Positions 8,707 through 15,122 of a stretch of 36,051 bases of DNA are shown in pieces. Under the pieces are notes generated by a model. That model did no database searches and had not been told where the DNA came from. It saw only the letters and a list, made by a program, of their open reading frames with translations. Positions within the stretch are counted from its first letter, which is position 1. Every line of letters starts with the position of its first letter. Both the position numbers and the translations under genes were made by a program. Location: the NCBI GenBank assembly GCA_019119415.1, contig DWXB01000013.1, positions 1-36,051 on the forward strand. The letters run 5' to 3'. Source of the stretch: Candidatus Ligilactobacillus avistercoris. GTDB lineage: Bacteria; Bacillota; Bacilli; Lactobacillales; Lactobacillaceae.

Positions 8707-8943
8707 ATGAAGATCGACATCAAGGCATATCTCGGTGCAAACCAATTAACGATTTACCGGGTGTCGAAGGAATCAGGCTACGGCTACACGACCTTGCACA
8801 AGTCGTTCAATAAGCAGCAGTCCAGTGCGACGTCGCTGAATCTTCGGGATCTCGATGCACTTGCCCAGGCCCAGCATAAGCGGATGTGGGAAGTGCTCCG
8901 GGAGCTTGAGGAGCACTACTTACGGGACGACGATGAAGGGTAA
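8707..8943 (+). CDS. Small XRE-like helix-turn-helix regulator
   Basis: The 78-residue protein resembles a minimal Cro/CI (XRE) DNA-binding domain: LTIYRVSKESGYGYTTLHKS fits the first helices and the turn, and SLNLRDLDALAQAQ the following helices. It ends in the charged tail DDDEG. The sequence AAGGAAGTGAT (8692-8702) matches the extended Shine-Dalgarno at 10 of 11 positions and points to the ATG at 8707; the ATG at 8701 would be too close. It is followed by an overlapping small ORF and then clpL on the same strand with no terminator between, so it may control clpL. Its exact family and ligand are not recognised. Confidence 0.72.
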   Translation: MKIDIKAYLGANQLTIYRVSKESGYGYTTLHKSFNKQQSSATSLNLRDLDALAQAQHKRMWEVLRELEEHYLRDDDEG

Positions 8944-9019
8944 ACGTAATTGGGAGTCCGTTGGCGTGCACGAGCAGGTTGATGGACTTTCGCCGTTAAA
9001 CGAGTACCGTAAGAATTAG
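8933..9019 (+). CDS. Small 28-residue ORF overlapping the XRE gene
   Basis: An ATG at 8933 opens a 28-codon frame ending TAG at 9019. The product starts [15 protein letters not shown] and ends [10 protein letters not shown]. It overlaps the last 11 bases of the XRE gene in the +1 frame, an arrangement typical of translational coupling. The ribosome-binding site is poor (GGGA 6 bases upstream), so translation would depend on coupling or on a frameshift that would append this tail to the XRE protein. The family is not recognised. It fills nearly all of the space before the clpL ribosome-binding site. Whether it is translated is uncertain. Confidence 0.4.
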   Translation: MKGKRNWESVGVHEQVDGLSPLNEYRKN

Positions 9020-9044
9020 AGGATGTAATAAGGAGGAATGTGTT

Positions 9045-11204
9045 ATGGCTAAGATTCCAGTAGATCCATTTGACGATGACATGAACAGTATTTTTAACCA
9101 GTTAATGGGCGGGATGAACGGAATGAATTCGGAACGGCATTACCTGGTAAACGGGCGTGAGTTAACTCCGGAACAATTCGCAGAGTACCGGAAGACCGGT
9201 AAGTTGCCGGACGGAGTTGCGCCGCAGCAGGCCGCTAAGCGCGGGCAGGCAAATGGCAAGGATTCAATCCTGAACAAGCTTGGCCGTAACCTAACGGAAG
9301 AAGCCCGGCAGGGGAACCTTGACCCGGTGATTGGCCGGAACAAGGAAATCCAGGAGACGAGTGAAATTCTTTCCCGGCGGACGAAGAACAATCCAGTGTT
9401 GGTTGGTGACGCCGGGGTCGGGAAGACGGCCGTGGTTGAGGGATTGGCCCAGGCGATTGTTGCTGGGGACGTTCCGGCGGCCATTAAGAACAAGGAAATT
9501 ATCAGCGTTGATATTTCTGGCCTGGAAGCAGGAACCCAGTTCCGGGGAGCGTTTGAAGAAAACGTTCAGCGGTTAATTGACGAGGTAAAGAAGCGGGGCA
9601 ATGTAATCCTCTTCTTAGACGAAATCCACCAGATTCTTGGCGCCGGAAGTACCGGTGACGGGAACGGTTCAAAGGGTCTGGCTGACATCTTAAAGCCGGC
9701 ATTATCCCGGGGTGAAGTCACCGTTATCGGGGCAACGACCCAGGATGAGTACCGGAACACCATTATGAAGGATGCAGCCCTTGCACGGCGGTTTAACGCG
9801 GTGACGGTTAATGCACCGAGTGCAGCGGACACGTTTAAGATTCTGCAGGGAATTCGGAAGCTGTACGAGAAGCACCACAACGTTGAATTGCCGGATGATG
9901 TTTTGAAGGCAGCGGTTGATTACTCCATCCAGTACATTCCGCAGCGGAGTTTACCGGACAAGGCGATTGACCTGCTTGACATGACAGCGGCGCATCTTGC
10001 AGCGCAGAATCCGGTTGCTGACGTAAAGGAACTGGAAGGTCAGATTAAGGAACTGGCTAAGAAGCAGAAGGATGCGGCCGCCAAGGAAGACTACGAGGAA
10101 GCCATGAAGGATAAGCAGCAGATTAAGGAGCTGCAGTCCCAGATTGACCAGCACTCGGAGGACAAGAAGACGACGGCGACGGTCAACGATGTCGCAGAAG
10201 CCGTTGAGCGGTTGACCGGGATTCCGGTTTCCCAGATGGGCGCAAGTGATATTGAACGCCTACGGGGCATCGGCGACCGGTTGAAGGGCAAGGTAATTGG
10301 TCAGGACGAAGCGGTCGATGCGGTTGCCCGCGCAATTCGGCGGAACCGGGCTGGGTTCGATGAAGGAAACCGGCCGATTGGGAGCTTCCTGTTTGTTGGC
10401 CCAACCGGAGTCGGAAAGACGGAACTGGCTAAGCAGTTGGCACTGGATATGTTTGGTAACAAGGATGCGATTATCCGGTTGGATATGTCCGAATACTCTG
10501 ACCGGACGGCGGTTTCTAAGTTAATCGGGACGACGGCTGGATACGTCGGGTACGACGATAACGGCAACACGTTAACCGAAAAGGTTCGGCGGAATCCGTA
10601 TTCAATTGTCCTGCTGGACGAAATTGAAAAGGCTGATCCGCAGGTAATCACGCTGCTCCTGCAGGTACTGGATGATGGTCGCTTGACGGATGGTCAGGGG
10701 AACACCGTGGACTTCAAGAACACGGTTATTATCGCAACGTCAAACGCTGGCTTCGGGAACGAAGAGCTGACGGGTGACAAGAAGAAGGATACTGACCTGA
10801 TGAAGCGGTTGGCGCCATACTTCCGGCCAGAATTCCTGAACCGGTTTAACGCCATCGTTGAGTTCTCCCACCTGACGAAGGACGACCTCAAGCAGATCGT
10901 TGATCTCATGTTGGCGGACGTCAACACGACGTTAGCGAAGAAGCACCTGGACCTGACCGTTAGCGATGACGCCAAGGACTACCTGATTGAGCAGGGGTAC
11001 GACGAAGCGATGGGTGCACGGCCGTTGCGGCGGGTAATCGAACAACAGATCCGGGACAAGGTAACGGACTACTATCTGGATCATCTGGACGTTCAGCACC
11101 TTGAAGCGGTGATGGAAGATGGTCAACTGGTTATTAAGGAACGGCAGGCTAAGGCAGAAGAGGATAAGGACGAAGAAGAGAAAAAGGATGATGATAAGGA
11201 CTAA
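9045..11204 (+). CDS. clpL: ATP-dependent chaperone ClpL (Clp/Hsp100 AAA+)
   Basis: This 719-residue Hsp100 protein has two AAA+ modules and no N-terminal Clp_N repeat domain. The short N-terminus is rich in Met, Gly and Asn. Walker A of module 1 is GDAGVGKT (121-128) and of module 2 GPTGVGKT (about 451-458). A UVR-like coiled segment ([18 protein letters not shown], about 346-363) lies between them, and the tail is strongly acidic. ClpL proteins act as disaggregating chaperones in heat and acid stress and are thought to work without ClpP. AAGGAGG lies 8 bases before the ATG. No CIRCE or CtsR box is visible upstream, which is unusual for a clp gene. Confidence 0.94.
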   Translation: MAKIPVDPFDDDMNSIFNQLMGGMNGMNSERHYLVNGRELTPEQFAEYRKTGKLPDGVAPQQAAKRGQANGKDSILNKLGRNLTEEARQGNLDPVIGRNKEIQETSEILSRRTKNNPVLVGDAGVGKTAVVEGLAQAIVAGDVPAAIKNKEIISVDISGLEAGTQFRGAFEENVQRLIDEVKKRGNVILFLDEIHQILGAGSTGDGNGSKGLADILKPALSRGEVTVIGATTQDEYRNTIMKDAALARRFNAVTVNAPSAADTFKILQGIRKLYEKHHNVELPDDVLKAAVDYSIQYIPQRSLPDKAIDLLDMTAAHLAAQNPVADVKELEGQIKELAKKQKDAAAKEDYEEAMKDKQQIKELQSQIDQHSEDKKTTATVNDVAEAVERLTGIPVSQMGASDIERLRGIGDRLKGKVIGQDEAVDAVARAIRRNRAGFDEGNRPIGSFLFVGPTGVGKTELAKQLALDMFGNKDAIIRLDMSEYSDRTAVSKLIGTTAGYVGYDDNGNTLTEKVRRNPYSIVLLDEIEKADPQVITLLLQVLDDGRLTDGQGNTVDFKNTVIIATSNAGFGNEELTGDKKKDTDLMKRLAPYFRPEFLNRFNAIVEFSHLTKDDLKQIVDLMLADVNTTLAKKHLDLTVSDDAKDYLIEQGYDEAMGARPLRRVIEQQIRDKVTDYYLDHLDVQHLEAVMEDGQLVIKERQAKAEEDKDEEEKKDDDKD

Positions 11205-11228
11205 GTTTGGCGGAAACGTCAAATAGAA

Positions 11229-11270
11229 GAAGGGCGAAGTTAGCGGGAATTCCGTTAGCTTCGCCCTTTT
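11229..11270 (+). terminator. clpL terminator
   Basis: A 17-bp stem with G-T pairs (AAGGGCGAAG...CTTCGCCCTT) closes a 5-base loop and ends in TTTT. It ends the XRE-clpL transcript. Confidence 0.9.
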
Positions 11271-11302
11271 GTTATGCCTTATTCAGGGTTGTCGTATTAT
11301 AC

Positions 11303-11345
11303 AAACACCGGAGCAACGCCCTCAAATAGCATTGCTCCGGTGTTT
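11303..11345 (-). terminator. Terminator of the LysM-P60 hydrolase gene
   Basis: A perfect 14-bp stem (AAACACCGGAGCAA with TTGCTCCGGTGTTT) and a 15-base loop lie 38 bases past the minus-strand stop codon. The U-run is short (TGTTTGTATA). Confidence 0.75.
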
Positions 11346-11382
11346 ACGTTTAAGATTAGTTGTTTATGAAGTTGTTATCAAA

Positions 11383-12648
11383 TTACCGTACGTGAACGGC
11401 GAATGATGGTTCAAAGTACTGCATGCTCTGGATTGAAACAGACTGTCCCGGTTCCGGAGAAGCGATGAACTTGCCATTTCCAACGTAAATTCCAACGTGG
11501 TACGTTGCACCCTTCGACCCCCAGAAGAGCAGGTCGCCTGGCTGTGCCTGGCTAACTGAAATCTGTGTTCCGGCATTTTCCTGCTGGGTGGTTACCCGGC
11601 CGATGTGAATGCCTTCGTGGGCGTAAACATACTGCGTGAAGCCTGAGCAGTCAAACCCAGCCGGTGTTGTTCCACCCCATACATACGGTGTTCCGATGAA
11701 GGATTCAGCGTATGAAACGATGGAATTGTAGTTTGCCTGTGCCTGGTTAACCTGCTGTTGGTCCCGTTGAACCTGTTGCTGAGCCTGCTGGATGGCAGCA
11801 GAATGAGCAGCGGCATTAGCGTTGTTGTTCTGCTGTGTTTGTGCAGGAGCCTGGGTAACAGCGGCCGGCTTAACCTGCTGTTGTGGCTGAGCCTGTTGTG
11901 CTGTTGATGATGACTGCTGCGGCTGCTGAGCCTGGCTCTGCTGTGAACCGTTGTTAGAAGTAACAGTGGCATGTTGTAATGCGGCTAAACGCTGTTCATC
12001 CTGGTTTAATTGGCCTTCCTTGTTAGTCAGGTCTTGCTTGGCTGAGTTAACCCGAGCCTGAACGTTAGCCGGGACAGTGCGCTGTTGAACCTGCTGCGGT
12101 TGAGCTTGCTGCTGTGGCTGAGCGGCCTTCTGCGCTGCAACGGCGTTAGCTAACTGTTGAGCCTGGTTATTGTTAACCGCTGGCTGCTGGTTAGCAACCG
12201 GCCGCTGTGCTGTTTCCTGCTGAGCAGGAGCAGCGACAACAACGGCGTGACCGTAAACCTTCAGGATTTGTCCTGGGTGGATTAACGTGTCGTTAGCCGG
12301 GATATTGTTCAGCTTTTGTAACTGACTAACAGTCATGCCAAACTTCTGGGAAATAGCCCAAAGAGAATCCCCTGCCTGAACGGTGTAGTTTTGAACGTCG
12401 TTTTCATTAGCGTCCTTTGTTGGGATTTTTAGGTCCTGTCCCTGGTAAATCAACCCAGTCTGCTTGTTAATGTTGTTTAACTGTTCGATTGACTGGATTG
12501 AAACGCCGTACTTCTGGGCAAGGCCAGAAACCGTATCGTTAGCAACAACCTTATGGATTGTATCGGCATTAGCCGTTGCGGTTGTAACAAACATTGCACC
12601 TGCAACCCCAACGGTTCCAGCTAATAATGTCTTTGTTGTTTTTTTCAA
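11383..12648 (-). CDS. Secreted LysM / NlpC-P60 peptidoglycan hydrolase
   Basis: The protein has 421 residues with a TTG start. A signal peptide (MKKTTKTLLAGTVGVAG...) ends at about residue 28 (ATANA-D). Two LysM wall-binding domains follow (about 31-76 and 88-132), then a long Gln/Ala-rich low-complexity linker (about 140-300), then an NlpC/P60 domain with catalytic C334 in FDCSGFTQYV and H384 in YHVGIYVG. It probably cleaves D-Glu-diamino-acid bonds in peptidoglycan during separation or wall turnover. The start is fixed by AGGAGTG 7-8 bases before the TTG; the open frame extends further upstream but without a ribosome-binding site or signal-peptide logic. Confidence 0.92.
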   Translation of the reverse strand: MKKTTKTLLAGTVGVAGAMFVTTATANADTIHKVVANDTVSGLAQKYGVSIQSIEQLNNINKQTGLIYQGQDLKIPTKDANENDVQNYTVQAGDSLWAISQKFGMTVSQLQKLNNIPANDTLIHPGQILKVYGHAVVVAAPAQQETAQRPVANQQPAVNNNQAQQLANAVAAQKAAQPQQQAQPQQVQQRTVPANVQARVNSAKQDLTNKEGQLNQDEQRLAALQHATVTSNNGSQQSQAQQPQQSSSTAQQAQPQQQVKPAAVTQAPAQTQQNNNANAAAHSAAIQQAQQQVQRDQQQVNQAQANYNSIVSYAESFIGTPYVWGGTTPAGFDCSGFTQYVYAHEGIHIGRVTTQQENAGTQISVSQAQPGDLLFWGSKGATYHVGIYVGNGKFIASPEPGQSVSIQSMQYFEPSFAVHVR

Positions 12649-12730
12649 GAAATTCACTCCTAAGAAATTAATGACGTAATTTAGTAAATACTCTTTTCCC
12701 GTTATCCACGTTCTATGATACACGCTGTGC

Positions 12731-12759
12731 ATTGCAGGAACATTGTCGGAATGTTACAA
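12731..12759 (-). promoter_or_regulatory. Putative promoter and dyad of the LysM-P60 gene
   Basis: On the minus strand TTGTAA (12754-12759) and TGCAAT (12731-12736) are 17 bases apart. The spacer holds a perfect 6-bp dyad, AACATT-N5-AATGTT (12739-12755), and a second overlapping dyad, GTTAC-N6-GTAAC, lies at 12753-12768. A repressor or activator site is plausible; the binding protein is unknown. Confidence 0.4.
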
Positions 12760-12972
12760 GAACGTAACTTAAACGGTGAAAAACACCGCGTAAACACACT
12801 TAGTCTATCATACATAGCTTAAAGAGTAAAACTACGGTGCTTACTTAGCGGTATTTCTGAACGATAAACTGTTGAAAAGAAGTTAGGGTTGGTGAGTGCT
12901 GGTGATCGGAGTTAATGCAGAGGGCCGTCGTGAACTGCATGCTGCTGGCGGGGATATATGGGGGTGTACGGA

Positions 12973-13000
12973 GATTTCTGCTAAACGTTTAACAGAAATC
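12973..13000. promoter_or_regulatory. ScrR-type operator upstream of scrK
   Basis: The core AAACGTTT (12983-12990) is identical to the two scrA operators and is extended by flanking arms into a 28-bp palindrome with one mismatched pair (GATTTCTG...CAGAAATC). It lies directly upstream of the scrK -35 region. It is inferred to place fructokinase under ScrR; CcpA is an alternative. Confidence 0.72.
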
Positions 13001-13023
13001 TTTTCTTTTATAAAAGAATCAGC

Positions 13024-13029
13024 TAGAAT
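13024..13029 (+). promoter_or_regulatory. scrK promoter -10 box
   Basis: TAGAAT lies 43 bases before the fructokinase ATG. The -35 position, 17 bases upstream at 13001-13006 (TTTTCT), is weak and directly abuts the operator palindrome. Confidence 0.5.
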
Positions 13030-13071
13030 AGTAAAGAAAGCGATTTATTTAGGCGAAAGGAACGATGCAGG

Positions 13072-13959
13072 ATGGCAGTCAAGTACGGTGCAATTGAAGC
13101 CGGCGGCACGAAGTTTGTGTGTGCCGTTGGGACGGCGGATGAGAACAACCACGTAACGGTCGAGAAACGGGTTAAAATTCCGACGACCGTTCCGGAAGAA
13201 ACGATGGCGGACGTGTTTGCCTTCTTTGAGGAGAACCCGGTTGATGCGATCGGGATTGCGTCATTTGGCCCGATTGATATTAACAAGTCGTCAGCGACAT
13301 ACGGGTACATTACAACAACCCCGAAGCCGGGATGGGCCAATTATGATTTTCTTGGTGAAATGAAAAAGCGGTTTGCCGTCCCGTATGGCTGGACAACGGA
13401 CGTTAATGGCGCGGCTTACGGTGAATTAAAGTGTGGGGCAGCCAAAGGTTTGACGAGTTGCCTGTACCTGACCGTTGGGACCGGTGTCGGCGGTGGTGCC
13501 GTGGTAAACGGGAAGATTCTTGAGGGTTACGGGCACCCGGAGATGGGGCACATTATTATGCGCCGGCATCCAGATGACCACTACGAAGGGCACTGCCCAT
13601 ACCACCACGACTGTCTAGAGGGTCTTACTGCGGGGCCAGCCGTTGAAGCCCGGCAGGGAGGCGTAAAGGCATACGATATTCCGGAAGACGACCATGCATG
13701 GGACATCGAGGCGTACTACCTGGCTCAAGCCTGCGTTGACTTTACGACGATTTTGTCACCGGAAATGATTATCTTTGGGGGCGGTGTTTCCCATCAGGAA
13801 CACCTCTTCCCGAAAATTCGGCAGTCCTTCGCAAAGCAGTTGAATAACTACCTGAAGACACCGGACCTAGACAAGTACATTGTGCACTGTGCGCTGGGCG
13901 ATGATGCCGGGATTACCGGGTGCCTGTTGCTGGCACGCGACGCAATGAACGAAGCATAG
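13072..13959 (+). CDS. scrK: Fructokinase (ROK family)
   Basis: This 295-residue ROK-family sugar kinase starts with the ATP-binding motif GAIEAGGTKF and carries the catalytic aspartate in TTDVNGAA (D110). The zinc-binding ROK signature is present: H160 in EMGH, then C175, H178 and C181 in HCPYHHDCLEG. It phosphorylates fructose to fructose 6-phosphate. In many lactobacilli scrK lies beside the scr operon; here it is about 6 kb away but has the same palindromic operator. GAAAGGA sits 10 bases before the ATG; a closer ATG at 13065 is out of frame. Confidence 0.92.
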   Translation: MAVKYGAIEAGGTKFVCAVGTADENNHVTVEKRVKIPTTVPEETMADVFAFFEENPVDAIGIASFGPIDINKSSATYGYITTTPKPGWANYDFLGEMKKRFAVPYGWTTDVNGAAYGELKCGAAKGLTSCLYLTVGTGVGGGAVVNGKILEGYGHPEMGHIIMRRHPDDHYEGHCPYHHDCLEGLTAGPAVEARQGGVKAYDIPEDDHAWDIEAYYLAQACVDFTTILSPEMIIFGGGVSHQEHLFPKIRQSFAKQLNNYLKTPDLDKYIVHCALGDDAGITGCLLLARDAMNEA

Positions 13960-13977
13960 TTTAAAACAGTTATATAT

Positions 13978-14006
13978 AAAAAGGCGGGTGATGAGCCCGT
14001 CTTTTT
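13978..14006 (+). terminator. scrK terminator
   Basis: An 11-bp stem (AAAAAGGCGGG with CCCGTCTTTTT, one G-T pair) and a 7-base loop with a T-run follow the scrK stop codon by about 20 bases. Confidence 0.85.
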
Positions 14007-14135
14007 GTGTATTTAAACTTGTAAGGTGATTTGGTACATTATCAATCCCACCCGTCGTTAGGATCAATAACAGGTGGTTTATCAGCGACGGCTCCGCGTG
14101 TCTCGCGGTCGCTTAAAATGGTACTAAAATAGCAC

Positions 14136-14173
14136 AAAAAATGGTTAGGCTCACACAGAACCTAACCATTTTT
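14136..14173 (-). terminator. Terminator of the pepX-pip operon
   Basis: A 13-bp stem (AAAAATGGTTAGG with CCTAACCATTTTT, 14137-14149 with 14161-14173) lies next to the pip stop codon. On the minus strand it is followed by further T residues. An imperfect stem with arms AGCGA/TCGCT and CCGCG/CGCGG lies nearby at 14084-14113 with no assigned role. Confidence 0.88.
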
Positions 14174-14174
14174 C

Positions 14175-15080
14175 TTATTCGTTAAAGTTGCCCGTTTCGA
14201 CGTCGCTTAGGAACTTCTTGAGGTGGGCGAAGTAAACCGGCGCGTTGTCAATCATGTGGTGGTGACCCCCACCCGGCGTAGTTTCTAGCCGAGCATGCGG
14301 AATGTCCCGTGCCATCCGCTTAGCCGTCGTCAGCGGCATTGTTTCGTGCTCCCCGAATGTCAGCAGGGTCGGCATCGTGATCCGGCTGAGCTGATCCCGG
14401 ATGTCCCACAGCTTCAGCTTACCGGTAATGACGAATTCGTTGTTCCCTTGGAAAGCGTTGTACACCGGCGTTGCCATCGTTGAAATCAGGTGCCGGATGG
14501 CTTCCGGTTGCTTCCGGTCAACGTACTCGCGGTTAAGGACGTCAACGTATCCCTGGTACCGGGCGTTGTCCAGGTCGTCCTTCTCTTCGCATTCCTTCAT
14601 GTAAGCGACTGCTTCTGGGGTAAGCGTCTTTTCCCGCAGTTCGTTGATGTGGGTGACGTACTCGTCAATGTTATCAACCATGCTGGAAACGATTAACCCC
14701 TTCAGGTGCTGCCCGTACTTCAGGGCGTACATCATGGCAAGCGCTCCGCCCCATGACTGGCCAATCAGGTAGAAGTTATCCAACCCGAGCTTTGTCCGGA
14801 CTTCTTCTAGTTCTTCCAGGTAGTAGTCGTAGGTGAGGTACTTGTCGGCGATTGCCGGGTCAGAGTAGTCCGGCTGGTCAGAGTACCATGATCCTAGCTG
14901 GTCGTACATGGTAACCTGAACGCCTAGATCGGCAAGCTGTTCGCCGAAGTTTTCCCAGTATTCGTGGTTGCCACCAGGGCCCCCGTGGAGACACAGCAGC
15001 TTGATGTCGCCGTGGCCCTGGGTGTTGGTCCAGATGTGGTAGCCGTTATCGAGGGTAACAATTGTTGTTCCTTGACGCAT
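14175..15080 (-). CDS. pip: Proline iminopeptidase (alpha/beta hydrolase)
   Basis: The 301-residue cytoplasmic alpha/beta hydrolase matches lactobacillal proline iminopeptidases (PepI/Pip). It has the oxyanion motif HGGPGG (32-37), the nucleophile elbow GQSWGG (107-112, S109) and a C-terminal histidine cluster GGGHHH (270-275). It removes N-terminal proline from short peptides. The usual GxxD triad acid position reads GEHE, so a glutamate seems to replace the aspartate. The ATG at 15080 lies 8 bases after AAAGGAG; an upstream in-frame GTG falls next to the ribosome-binding site. It follows pepX by 42 bases on the same strand. Confidence 0.85.
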   Translation of the reverse strand: MRQGTTIVTLDNGYHIWTNTQGHGDIKLLCLHGGPGGNHEYWENFGEQLADLGVQVTMYDQLGSWYSDQPDYSDPAIADKYLTYDYYLEELEEVRTKLGLDNFYLIGQSWGGALAMMYALKYGQHLKGLIVSSMVDNIDEYVTHINELREKTLTPEAVAYMKECEEKDDLDNARYQGYVDVLNREYVDRKQPEAIRHLISTMATPVYNAFQGNNEFVITGKLKLWDIRDQLSRITMPTLLTFGEHETMPLTTAKRMARDIPHARLETTPGGGHHHMIDNAPVYFAHLKKFLSDVETGNFNE

Positions 15081-15122
15081 AAAGTCCACTCCTTTAGTGT
15101 TATTACTTTTATTCTACCATAC

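Larger units (their letters stand above)
12649..13071. other. Intergenic control region between the LysM-P60 gene and scrK
   Basis: This 423-base stretch has no credible gene. It holds the leader and promoter dyads of the minus-strand hydrolase, a small hairpin (CGGTG-AAAAA-CACCG, 12774-12788), about 180 bases in which I see no clear signal (12790-12970), and the operator and promoter of the fructokinase gene. Confidence 0.6.

Noticed and set aside
8526-9044. CIRCE or CtsR box for clpL
   Set aside because: No TTAGCACTC-N9-GAGTGCTAA and no tandem GGTCAAA heptads were found on either strand.
12753-12768. WalR box at the wall-hydrolase promoter
   Set aside because: One half-site (TGTAAC) fits, but the second half five bases on (GACAAT) does not match the consensus well enough.
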